Positions 1 to 7,758 of a stretch of 64,000 nt of DNA are shown one piece after another. The notes beneath the pieces are model-generated. The model was given only the letters and a program-made list of their open reading frames with translations, searched no databases and had not been told where the DNA came from. The translations under genes were made by a program, and so were the position numbers. Every line of letters starts with the position of its first letter. Within the stretch, counting starts at the first letter, position 1. This stretch comes from Planctomicrobium sp051466335 (GTDB lineage: Bacteria; Planctomycetota; Planctomycetia; Planctomycetales; Planctomycetaceae), in NCBI RefSeq assembly GCF_051466335.1, contig NZ_CP195793.1:1178001-1242000 (forward strand), in the 5' to 3' direction.

Positions 1-1033
1 ATCGTTCGATCCGTGGTGGAGGATCCCACTGGATCGGGAAGTCTCTGCGATTGTGTTTTGACGCAAAGTCCAATGCCTGATGAGTCTCGCCACGCTGGAG
101 TAGCAGTCGGAATCGGGTTGCTCTTTGGAATTCGGGTTGCGTAAAAATGCAGGCAACGAACATCAGAACGAATCCAACCGCGGTCGCGATCCATGTGACG
201 GAGCTGACTCGGTTGGAGAGATTGCCTGGTGCATCAAATTCGTTCTTTTTAGAACTCGAATCGTGCCAGAAAATGTTGACGACGTATGCGATTGCAAAAA
301 CCGCCCACGAGTAAAAGCAAGTAACAACAACTGCAACTCGCGCCTGGTTAATGATCTCGGACTCAGGCGAAAGCAAGACCCCGCCCATGATTTGAAGGAG
401 CGGAATTGGGACCGCAAGCATTGCGAAGAATGCAATCGTGACGGAAACGAACAGAACCGTTGAGATTGCATTGGGGAGGCTGATTCTAAACAGCACGACG
501 ACAACTCGAATCATCAGTGCCACTCGCCATGTCGCCACAAACGCCAGAAATCCGATGTTGAGCTTGGTTGAGTCGACGCTGGACATGAACCGTTCTGCTG
601 GAAACGCATAGATCACCGCCGTTGGTGCCATCATCCAGACGCAGTTCAAAAGCTGTCCGAGTTCGGATGAGGCCGGTTGGCCGCTGCGTCTGAGCTTCGG
701 GATCAGTTTGAGAAAACCGTACATCACCGTTGTGAGCAGTGTGGAGGCAAGGAGCGGAACGATTAGCCAGTACGGTTCCTGAAGAAGATCCGCCTGATCG
801 TAATCACGAAACAGTGCCGCCAGAATCGTGAAGCTGATTCCCAGCCACGTTGCTGACTGAGAGTTTGCAACTCTCAGAATGGCATCTCGATTTCCGAGAA
901 GAAAGGAGATGACTGTCCCGAAAGTGATCTGGGGCTCAGTTCGCGGTTGCTCTCGAGTTGAACCGGGGATTATTTCGGTAGGTGTCGAGGCGGATTCGCT
1001 TTCTTCGTCTGGTCGCGGTTGGTCCGTAGACAT
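1..1033 (-). CDS. Multipass membrane protein, 3' end beyond window edge
   Basis: Reading the minus strand from the ATG at 1033 gives an open frame of at least 344 codons that runs off the left edge without a stop. The first 40 or so residues are hydrophilic and rich in Glu, Pro and Thr. They are followed by about seven hydrophobic stretches, for example WLIVPLLASTLLTTVMYGF and VAVVVTCFYSWAVFAIAYVV. After the last one comes a basic soluble tail (…RFRLLLQRGETHQALDFA…). No catalytic motif or named family was recognised; it resembles generic YIP1-like multipass proteins only in topology. The start overlaps the 3' end of the radical SAM gene by 98 nt. No other in-frame ATG, GTG or TTG lies nearby, so the long overlap seems genuine. 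It is the third gene of a minus-strand unit with the two genes upstream, suggesting translational coupling. Confidence 0.72.
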   Translation of the reverse strand, partial: MSTDQPRPDEESESASTPTEIIPGSTREQPRTEPQITFGTVISFLLGNRDAILRVANSQSATWLGISFTILAALFRDYDQADLLQEPYWLIVPLLASTLLTTVMYGFLKLIPKLRRSGQPASSELGQLLNCVWMMAPTAVIYAFPAERFMSSVDSTKLNIGFLAFVATWRVALMIRVVVVLFRISLPNAISTVLFVSVTIAFFAMLAVPIPLLQIMGGVLLSPESEIINQARVAVVVTCFYSWAVFAIAYVVNIFWHDSSSKKNEFDAPGNLSNRVSSVTWIATAVGFVLMFVACIFTQPEFQRATRFRLLLQRGETHQALDFASKHNRRDFPIQWDPPPRIER

Positions 1034-2255
1034 GTGTTGCGCTTTCTCGAAAAGCGAGTTCAAGGTCTCCCACCGACATCTTATCTGGATGATAGGTGAC
1101 TTCGAAGAGTGTGTAGTACGGCCAACGACGTTCAGATATGAGACGCCCTTCTTTCTTTAGCCGCTCTCTGAGGACTGTCCCGGGAAACGGGGTTTGCAGT
1201 GTGAGTTGAATCTCTGCGAAGGGGGCTTGCAACAGGAACTCGGTCAGGCGATCGACGGATGCCTGTGTCTCTCCTTCCGCACCGATGATGAAACAGGCAT
1301 TCACGGAGACACCCGCTTCCTGAATCGCTGTGCAGGCATCGATCATCCGGTTCATCTCAGCCAGCTTGTCGCCCATACCGGGATAGCGAAAGACCATGGA
1401 TTCAATGCCAACGAGAACCTGGGCACATCCCGAACCTGCCATTTTCTTGAGAAGTTCGGGGCGTTCACCGATTCGCCAATCGCTTTCTGTGAACCAGCGT
1501 GCATTGGCCTCATGCAATGCCTCGAAGAGTTCATCCGCGTCGCGATTGCCAGCGAACGTATTGTCGTCGGCGAGTTCGATCAGAGGTGCCGAGTCGAGCT
1601 TGTTGATCTGGCTTAATTCCCGACGGATCAGTTGAATCGGCTTCTCGCGAAAACGTTCGAGTAATCTGCTGGCGGCGCAGAAGTCACATGCAAACGGGCA
1701 TCCCCGTTGGGTTTGAAGCGTGTAGCGGGAGACTGGTCCGAGAAGGTCGATACGTGGCAAAACCCAGTCTGTCTCTGGGAGTTTTCGAGGTGCTCGATAG
1801 ACAGGTTGCAGCGCACGGCGGGTGGCGTCAGCGATCACCTGATTCCACACTGGTTCGCCCGATCCCACGATGATGGCGTCTGCGTGTCGAGCTGCTTCAT
1901 CTGGACATGCTGAAACATGGAGTCCACCCAGAACAGTCTGGATTCCGGCGAGTCGCAATTGATTGCTTAATGCGTACGCTTCATCCACGGATGCGGTCAA
2001 TGCGGAGATGGCGACCAATGTTGGAGATTCTGCCAGGACGGCCTCCAGAAATGCTTCGTCGACCAGAGCAGGTGCTTTGTAAGTGGAGGTCCAGTTCGAA
2101 GGCATCATTCCTGCCAGCGTGAGCAGTCCGAGCGCTGGCAATTGAGTGAGTGCATTGGCCCGATCGTGAAAACCGGGAAGAGTCATTCCGTAAGCAAGCA
2201 GTTCCTGCTCGTGAATCCGAAACCCGGAAAGTGTTATGAAGACGATGTGATGCAT
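936..2255 (-). CDS. B12-binding-domain radical SAM protein
   Basis: A 439-residue protein. The N-terminal third (about 1-150) has the Rossmann-like pattern of cobalamin-binding domains: a strand-rich start, then ISALTASVDEA and VLGGLHVSACPDEA, then GSGEP. Residues 186-193 carry the radical SAM cluster motif as C-x3-C-x2-C (C186, C190, C193; GCPFACDFC). The downstream TIM-barrel features are present (IELADDNTF; GIESM). This architecture occurs in B12-dependent radical SAM methyltransferases and in proteins of hopanoid and lipid pathways, but nothing here fixes the substrate. It lies 80 bp downstream of a small membrane protein, and its last 98 nt overlap the next membrane-protein gene. The final 25 residues are basic and low in conserved character, as expected where a second frame is constrained. 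The family call is firm; the reaction is unknown. Confidence 0.88.
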   Translation of the reverse strand: MHHIVFITLSGFRIHEQELLAYGMTLPGFHDRANALTQLPALGLLTLAGMMPSNWTSTYKAPALVDEAFLEAVLAESPTLVAISALTASVDEAYALSNQLRLAGIQTVLGGLHVSACPDEAARHADAIIVGSGEPVWNQVIADATRRALQPVYRAPRKLPETDWVLPRIDLLGPVSRYTLQTQRGCPFACDFCAASRLLERFREKPIQLIRRELSQINKLDSAPLIELADDNTFAGNRDADELFEALHEANARWFTESDWRIGERPELLKKMAGSGCAQVLVGIESMVFRYPGMGDKLAEMNRMIDACTAIQEAGVSVNACFIIGAEGETQASVDRLTEFLLQAPFAEIQLTLQTPFPGTVLRERLKKEGRLISERRWPYYTLFEVTYHPDKMSVGDLELAFRESATHVYGPTATRRRKRIRLDTYRNNPRFNSRATAN

Positions 2256-2335
2256 CGTTGGCCCTTACTGAATTGGAAGTCCCGCAGCTTTGAATGTATT
2301 CGATGAATGATTGCTGAGAAATGAGTGTGTTGAGG

Positions 2336-2704
2336 TTAAGGGCCCATCCGGAGAGTTTGTATGACTGCGACCATCAAAGAAACGACAGGGATGAAAAATA
2401 AATGGCGAAACCGAGGTTTCCACGCTGAGAGGAAGCAGACACCGGGCATGGTGATTCCTCCGATGATAAATCCCCAGGCTGCAATCGGGTCTGCCTGGTG
2501 CTGAGTAGAGGCCTGAGCGGAAAGAGCATAAACAACGTTCATCATCCCGAGTGCTGCCTGTGCGATATGCCCAAGTCTCAGAATTCTCCGGGAAAAGGAA
2601 CTGTATCCCCCAAGGAAACTCTCCCGGTGAAAATACAGCCCAATGATCGCTCCGGTCAAAAACGCGGAGAAAATCAGCGACCAGCCAAAATACCAGTTGA
2701 TCAT
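2336..2704 (-). CDS. Small four-helix membrane protein
   Basis: A 122-residue protein starting MINWYFGW. It has four hydrophobic segments (about residues 5-24, 44-62, 73-93 and 99-117) separated by short, partly basic loops (SRRILRLGH, WKPRFRH). No catalytic motif is visible and no named family was recognised. It is the first gene of a minus-strand group with the radical SAM protein (80-bp gap) and the truncated multipass protein, so a shared membrane-linked process is plausible but only inferred. A longer overlapping minus frame (2265-2741) in another register has a composition unlike protein and was rejected in favour of this one. Confidence 0.7.
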   Translation of the reverse strand: MINWYFGWSLIFSAFLTGAIIGLYFHRESFLGGYSSFSRRILRLGHIAQAALGMMNVVYALSAQASTQHQADPIAAWGFIIGGITMPGVCFLSAWKPRFRHLFFIPVVSLMVAVIQTLRMGP

Positions 2705-2968
2705 GGAGTTCTCTTACAAACGCGAAGGCAGGGCAGGGCATTGACGATCGTGAGTCTGTGATGACACAAGATTTGTATCGATATTTCGAGAGTGGCGCGA
2801 ACCCCGATTTGTGTCAGGGGTCTGACTGAGGCTGTCAACCTCGAATGTGCGCATCATGGAGATGCGCAAAGTTCCAGCCTCCTGTGAGGTCGGGATATGA
2901 GACAGTTTTCATTCTACGGGAGAATAGCCCGTCCGAATTCCCATTTCTCTGGGGCTCAAGGTGGTCTT

Positions 2969-3778
2969 ATGAACTCGCTGATGTTGGTCAAGAAGTTTCA
3001 TCAGATGGGGAGTCGATTGAGTGTCGTGCCGTTGAATGGGCGTTCCAGATTTTTGGAGGACGCGCCCGTCCGTATCGATGTTCATTCGGACCGGAAAGGG
3101 GAGTACTTTGAGTTATCCCATCATCCGAATGCGAATGTTGACGTCGACGTGATTGATCTTCGACCGAGTGATCGCCATTTACTGTTGATGGTACGGGAAG
3201 AGAACGCGAAGAACAAATTTCTTTGCGGGCATGATGAGCGCCACTGGTTTGTCGCGGGGATTCCAGAATCCGCACCGGTCGGGACCGTTTCACAAGCGAA
3301 GGATGCATTGCAGCCAGTTGCGGTGCGACAAGCTTTGAATCGATCTGGAGTGAATCTTGTTGATCGGCATTTGCGAAAGAATGTCGCTTTTCAGCGGCAG
3401 GGAGAGTGGTTCTTTCTCCCCACTTCGGGATTGGTCGTTGACACGAAGCTTGTTCTTCTGAATGAACCGCTTCGAAGAGGAATGATCGGAAAGCCACATT
3501 GGGCAGAGTTTTGCTATCGAGTTGGAGGAGAGACGGTCTACGTCAATTCGCGATACCGGAATGGTTTGACCGAAACGAATTACCAAAAGCTATTGCGAGA
3601 CAATCCTCAGGCTGCCATGTGGGGGTGGCGTGTCATGAAACGCAACGCCAGTGTCTTTGTTCGCGGTCGAATCCGACATTCGGATCATGCGACGATCGTT
3701 TTGAATGATTGGCATCGAGTGTTGATGAATACCGAAAATCAATCGAACTCAATGCGGTTCGTCGCCTTTCTTGATTAG
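2969..3778 (+). CDS. Conserved hypothetical protein
   Basis: A 269-residue protein from the ATG at 2969. The frame extends upstream to 2897, but AAGGTGG sits at a good distance before 2969 and the extra residues look non-coding. There is no signal peptide or membrane segment. Visible motifs are HLLLMVRE, FLCGHDERHWFVAGIPE, a second block RQGEWFFLP, and near the C terminus VRGRIRHSDHATIVLNDWHRVLMNTE-like text (positions 3661-3735). The His/Asp-rich segments (CGHDERHW, HSDHATI) could bind metal, but that is speculation. I do not recognise the family. The gene stands alone, divergent from the upstream minus-strand unit and convergent with the amidohydrolase, and a hairpin follows at 3860. Confidence 0.75.
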   Translation: MNSLMLVKKFHQMGSRLSVVPLNGRSRFLEDAPVRIDVHSDRKGEYFELSHHPNANVDVDVIDLRPSDRHLLLMVREENAKNKFLCGHDERHWFVAGIPESAPVGTVSQAKDALQPVAVRQALNRSGVNLVDRHLRKNVAFQRQGEWFFLPTSGLVVDTKLVLLNEPLRRGMIGKPHWAEFCYRVGGETVYVNSRYRNGLTETNYQKLLRDNPQAAMWGWRVMKRNASVFVRGRIRHSDHATIVLNDWHRVLMNTENQSNSMRFVAFLD

Positions 3779-3859
3779 CCCATGAATCAACGGGAGATCG
3801 CTCTGCTCATGAGTGTCGGGCCCATGGACGAATCCCGATTCCAGCGAACATCAATAGGA

Positions 3860-3892
3860 AATCCCGCTGCGATGAAGAACCGCAGCGGGATT
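3860..3892 (+). terminator. Hairpin after the unknown gene, probable terminator
   Basis: The arms AATCCCGCTGCG (3860-3871) and CGCAGCGGGATT (3881-3892) are perfectly complementary across a 9-nt loop. Only a weak T-rich stretch (gttcgtgt) follows, so termination is likely but not certain. The hairpin lies between two convergent genes and may serve both strands. Confidence 0.6.
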
Positions 3893-3920
3893 GTTCGTGT
3901 GTTGAAATCGGTATTTTGCC

Positions 3921-3990
3921 CCTGTCTCAGGGATGTGTGGCGGCGAATGGTAGCAAAAACTCGTTCAAACGCTGCGTTTATCGCCGCCGG
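3921..3990 (+). repeat. Dispersed intergenic repeat, copy 1
   Basis: Begins CCTGTCTCAGGGATGTGTGG and continues with GGCGAATGG, ACTCGTTCAAACG and GTTTATCGCC. Two diverged relatives lie at 13621-13690 and 23323-23380, sharing TGTCTCAG, GTGGC, AATG and TTCAAA in the same order and at similar spacing. All three lie in non-coding DNA downstream of a plus-strand gene. No open frame is conserved among them, so a small RNA or mobile-repeat remnant is more likely than a peptide. Confidence 0.5.
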
Positions 3991-4016
3991 AACGCCACTC
4001 TCTTGTGAGAGACGCT

Positions 4017-4952
4017 CTAGTTGAAGAAGACGGATTCAGCCGTCCCTTGCAGGATGGCTCGCTTCTCGTCTTCGCTCAGGAATGAGAGGTTCTTCTGGAT
4101 CAATGCGATGGAATCGGCGTAGGTGTGCCCTTCCATGACTTGATAGGGGCAATCAGAACCCCACATCAAACGATTGGCTCCGTAAGCATCTCGAAGCGTT
4201 TTGATCATTGGGCCGAGATCCGTGTAGGGTGCTGCCTTCTTACCGAGGGCATAAAATGCAGACGTCTTTACTGTGACGGAACTGTTTTCTGACAGTCGGC
4301 ACAGCAAGTCCAGCTCGGCAGAGTCGACTTCACCCTTCATTCCGATGCGAGCGAAGTGGTCGATGACGACTGGTGTTTTAGAGAACTTCTGACACAGCTT
4401 TTGAATTCCCGGAAGTGCATCAGGGTTAGCCAGTAGGCACATGTTGATGTTGAGATCCGCTCCGAGTTTCCAGAGCGACTGGATTGCTTCCGATGTCTGC
4501 CATTTCTGAACGCTGGCTTTGTCTGCCCAGAGTCGGACTCCACGAATCCCAGCAGCATGCAGCCGTTTAAGTTCGGTTTTCAGATCTGTTTGTGTTTCAT
4601 CGATCTGCGCAATACCGCGGAACTGGTTTGGAGATGCCTCGATGACATCTGTCATGTAGGAGTTGTCATTCCCGTAGAAATTCATCTGCACGAGAACGAT
4701 TCGATCGACGCCGCAAGGAGAGCATTCCTTGAGAAGTTCATCGGGCGTGAAACTTGGGGGGACCATATCCTTGATCGAGAACGTGTCTGCCAATGGATAT
4801 CGCCTGGTGTCTGGAGTCCAGACGTGAACATGTGAGTCGATGAAGCCAGCAGGCTTTGTTTCGAATCCCTTCGCAGATGCACCTGCTAACGAGATAGCTG
4901 CAATACTCGTCTGAAGGAAGTGTCTTCGTGAAATGACATGCAAAGAAGTCAT
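4017..4952 (-). CDS. Tat-exported amidohydrolase (PF04909-type TIM barrel)
   Basis: A 311-residue protein. A Tat-type N terminus (SRRHFLQTS, Arg9-Arg10, then a hydrophobic stretch ending near ASAKG) leads into a metal-dependent hydrolase barrel. The barrel has DSHVHVW (metal ligands H41 and H43), VVIDHFARIG and, near the C terminus, MWGSDCPY, whose Asp is the usual catalytic or metal residue. This pattern is typical of amidohydrolase-2 enzymes such as fuconolactonases and pyrone-dicarboxylate lactonases, which open lactone or amide bonds. The substrate is not readable from sequence. It is the last gene of a minus-strand unit, 46 bp after the M20 peptidase, so its product may act on the same compound outside the cytoplasm. 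Confidence 0.87.
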   Translation of the reverse strand: MTSLHVISRRHFLQTSIAAISLAGASAKGFETKPAGFIDSHVHVWTPDTRRYPLADTFSIKDMVPPSFTPDELLKECSPCGVDRIVLVQMNFYGNDNSYMTDVIEASPNQFRGIAQIDETQTDLKTELKRLHAAGIRGVRLWADKASVQKWQTSEAIQSLWKLGADLNINMCLLANPDALPGIQKLCQKFSKTPVVIDHFARIGMKGEVDSAELDLLCRLSENSSVTVKTSAFYALGKKAAPYTDLGPMIKTLRDAYGANRLMWGSDCPYQVMEGHTYADSIALIQKNLSFLSEDEKRAILQGTAESVFFN

Positions 4953-4998
4953 GGGCGACTCATCTGTCAGAGATGCGGTAATCGAAGAGGATACGGTG

Positions 4999-6237
4999 CT
5001 AAATCAGTCCGTTCAAACAGCAGTTCAGTAAGATCTCTTTCGCCTGATGAAGTTGTTCGATCTCGATCCACTCATCAACCGTATGTGCCTGCGAGATTGA
5101 CCCGGGGCCGAAGACGACGGAAGGAATTCCCACAGCGGAGAACCTCGCGGCATTGGTTCCGTAGAACGCCCCTTGCAGTTCGCGAGGACCAACAATTTCT
5201 TCGACCTTGTGCAACATCGCAGAAGAGAGCGAACGATTGTTGTCATCGGACAGTGCTCCGGAATCGATCCAGGCGGGGAGCATTTCGAAATCGACGTCGA
5301 TGACCGATTTCAGAAACTGCTCTGTATGCGCGATGACTTGAGTCGAATCTTCCCCGGGGGCAACGCGTCGATCGATCTCAATCTCGCAGAGATCGGGAAC
5401 GATATTGACGCTGACTCCACCTTCAATGCGGCCAACGCTCAGAGATGGGCCGCCGCAAAGGGGGTGAGTCGGAAAGAGCGAAGGAAGTTCACGAGCATAT
5501 TGCTCAAGGCCGATCAGCACCTTCCCCATCTTGTAGATTGCGTTCTCGCCAATTTCAGGGCGGGAACTGTGGCAAGCGCGTCCCGTTGTTCGGAGCTTCC
5601 AGCGGACAACGCCCCGGTGCGCTACGATCAGATTCAGGTCTGTAGGTTCAGCGACAATCGCAGCATCCGGGACGATGCCAGCGAGTGTGCACGGATCTGG
5701 TTGCACCCAAGCATCCGCCAGTGCTTTCGCACCCATTGCGGTGTACTCTTCGTCCACTGTGCAGGACATTAACACGTTCGCACTTGCATCGGATGGAGAG
5801 TCGATGACCAGCTGCGCAAATGCAGCCAGCATTGATGCCATTCCTCCTTTGACGTCACAGGTTCCGCGACCATACATCCGGCCTTGATCGAAGACCGGCT
5901 TGAATGGTGGAGTGATCATCCCTGTTACCGGAACGGTATCCTGATGAGCGTCGAGCAGAATCGTCTGTGTCGCGATGGGACTCTTCCAGTGCGCGATGAC
6001 GTTATGGCGATTCGGAAAAACCTCCTGGCACTCGAAGGGGACGTTCAGGTGCTCAAAGAAACGGACTAGCCATTCCGTCATTCCCGCTTCGTGATAGATC
6101 TCTCCCTGAACATCCTGACCGCAAGGATTGACGCTCGGAATTGCGACCAGCTTCTCGAGAATCTGAACTGGGTCTGTCAGATCTGACGGCAATTGCTTCT
6201 GAGAGCTTAGCGGATCCTGTTGAACGGACATTGACAT
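4999..6237 (-). CDS. M20-family deacylase/peptidase (ArgE/DapE type)
   Basis: A 412-residue zinc hydrolase without signal peptide. Metal and catalytic residues are in place: H98 and D100 in LLDAHQDTVP, D128 in GRGTCDVKGGMA, E163-E164 in CTVDEEYTAMG, E197 in IVAEPTD, and a late His in SQAHTVDEW. The dimerisation domain between about 205 and 320 is present (AHRGVVRWKLRTTGRACHSS). Members remove acyl groups from N-acyl amino acids (acetylornithine, succinyl-diaminopimelate) or cleave small peptides. Neighbours here are a cytochrome pair and an amidohydrolase rather than arginine or lysine genes, so a catabolic role seems likelier than biosynthesis. It sits 48 bp downstream of the DUF1501 gene in the same orientation. 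The assignment to family is firm and the substrate is unknown. Confidence 0.9.
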   Translation of the reverse strand: MSMSVQQDPLSSQKQLPSDLTDPVQILEKLVAIPSVNPCGQDVQGEIYHEAGMTEWLVRFFEHLNVPFECQEVFPNRHNVIAHWKSPIATQTILLDAHQDTVPVTGMITPPFKPVFDQGRMYGRGTCDVKGGMASMLAAFAQLVIDSPSDASANVLMSCTVDEEYTAMGAKALADAWVQPDPCTLAGIVPDAAIVAEPTDLNLIVAHRGVVRWKLRTTGRACHSSRPEIGENAIYKMGKVLIGLEQYARELPSLFPTHPLCGGPSLSVGRIEGGVSVNIVPDLCEIEIDRRVAPGEDSTQVIAHTEQFLKSVIDVDFEMLPAWIDSGALSDDNNRSLSSAMLHKVEEIVGPRELQGAFYGTNAARFSAVGIPSVVFGPGSISQAHTVDEWIEIEQLHQAKEILLNCCLNGLI

Positions 6238-6285
6238 GAGAGCGCTCTGAAAAGGTTCAGACTGGTAAATGACGATTCAGTTTAA

Positions 6286-7707
6286 TTAGGCGAAGATGTC
6301 GTGGTGAACATGTCCATGAACATCGGTCAGCCGGAAGTCGCGGCCAGCGTAGCGGTATGTCAGCCGTTCATGATCGACCCCCATCAGGTGCAGGAGCGTG
6401 GCATGCAGGTCGTGAATGTGCATCTTGTTGTCTTGGGCATAATACCCGTATTCATCTGTTGCCCCGTAACGGAACCCTTTCTTGACACCCGCTCCTGCCA
6501 TCCACATGGTGAACCCTTCCGGGTTATGGTCACGGCCATCGTCGGTTCCCTGGCTTGTTGGAGTTCTTCCGAACTCACCTCCCCAGAGAACGAGCGTGTC
6601 ATCAAGCAGCCCGCGCTGTTTGAGGTCGGTCAGCAATCCCGCGATGGGGAGATCGACTTCCGCTGCGTTCTTTGTGTGACCTGCTTTCAGATCACCATGC
6701 TGATCCCATTGCACGAGATGATCGCTGTGTGTGACCTGAATGAAACGGACGCCACGTTCAGCGAATCGTCGGGCGAGAAGACACTGACGTCCGAAGTTTT
6801 CCGTGGTGGGATTATCGAGGCCATAGAGCTTCAGAGTTTCAGGAGTCTCTTCCGCGAGATTCTGGGCAATCGGCATCTCGGATTGCATCCGGTATCCCAG
6901 CTCAAATGTCTGGATTCGGGCTTCCAGTGAAGCCTCTGGTCCGGACGTCGCTAGATGTTCGTGATTCATCTGTGAGAGAAGATCGAGCTGCTTGCGTTGA
7001 ATCTCGAGTGGCAGTTTCGAGTTCTTGATGTACTTGACCTGCGCGTTTGTTGACGGCAGGCTGGCGACACCGAGGGGGACTCCCTGGTATTTGGCGGGGA
7101 GAAACGCAGAACCCCAGTTCTTGACTCCCCCGTGGGCGAGAGTCGGGCAGATCGTGATGAACCCGGGAAGGTTCTGGTTCTCAGAACCGAGTCCGTAAGT
7201 GATCCATGAGCCCATGCTGGGGCGAATGAAGTTATCGCTTCCAGTGTGTAATTTCAGCAGCGCGCCGCCATGCGCTGCATTCGTCCCGTGAAGCGAGTGC
7301 AGGAAACAGATGTCGTCAACATGCTTCCCAACGTGAGGGAACAGGTCGCTGACCAACATTCCGCTTTCGCCGTATCGCTGCCATTTCCAGGGGGATGCCA
7401 GCAGGTTTCCGGTCGGTGCAAACTGCACTGAGGGTTTGTCGAACGGCAGTGGCTTTCCGTGGTCTGCCTGCAACTTCTCCTTGTATTCGAAGGTGTCGAC
7501 GTGTGACGGTCCCCCTTTCATGAATAGGAAGATGACTCGCTTGGCCCGCGGGGGGAAATGAAATGGCGATGGTGCTGCAATCGGAGTCGAAGCTTTTGCT
7601 TGTTCCGACTGGAGCATCGCAGCCATTGCAAGATATCCGAATCCGACAGCTGAGTTCTTCAGCATGCAACGCCGGTTGATTTGATGACTTTCATTCGAAA
7701 AGAGCAT
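6286..7707 (-). CDS. DUF1501 Tat-exported protein, pair A
   Basis: A 473-residue protein with an N-terminal twin Arg (NRRCMLKNSAVGFG) and a hydrophobic segment, consistent with Tat export. The mature part starts with the family block PRAKRVIFLFMKGGPSHVDTF and holds GGEFGRTPTSQG followed by DGRDHN near the C terminus. Those residues resemble the metal site of the alkaline phosphatase/sulfatase superfamily, to which DUF1501 is structurally related. No biochemical activity is established for the family as far as I know. It lies 51 bp downstream of the PSCyt gene, the same order seen in the other three pairs of this window. Pair A differs from them in continuing into hydrolase genes. Confidence 0.92.
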   Translation of the reverse strand: MLFSNESHQINRRCMLKNSAVGFGYLAMAAMLQSEQAKASTPIAAPSPFHFPPRAKRVIFLFMKGGPSHVDTFEYKEKLQADHGKPLPFDKPSVQFAPTGNLLASPWKWQRYGESGMLVSDLFPHVGKHVDDICFLHSLHGTNAAHGGALLKLHTGSDNFIRPSMGSWITYGLGSENQNLPGFITICPTLAHGGVKNWGSAFLPAKYQGVPLGVASLPSTNAQVKYIKNSKLPLEIQRKQLDLLSQMNHEHLATSGPEASLEARIQTFELGYRMQSEMPIAQNLAEETPETLKLYGLDNPTTENFGRQCLLARRFAERGVRFIQVTHSDHLVQWDQHGDLKAGHTKNAAEVDLPIAGLLTDLKQRGLLDDTLVLWGGEFGRTPTSQGTDDGRDHNPEGFTMWMAGAGVKKGFRYGATDEYGYYAQDNKMHIHDLHATLLHLMGVDHERLTYRYAGRDFRLTDVHGHVHHDIFA

Positions 7708-7758
7708 CGTTCGTTCCTTTGGCTGGCGATCGATCAGAACGCGGAGAGTCGGGCAGGC

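Noticed and set aside
163..504. 113-codon minus-strand frame with ATG start
   Set aside because: It is Ser/Arg/Leu-rich noise. The true minus-strand gene here is the membrane protein in another frame, which runs off the window edge.
2265..2741. 158-codon minus-strand frame overlapping the small membrane protein
   Set aside because: It has irregular composition without hydrophobic periodicity, while the frame 2336-2704 gives four clean membrane helices.
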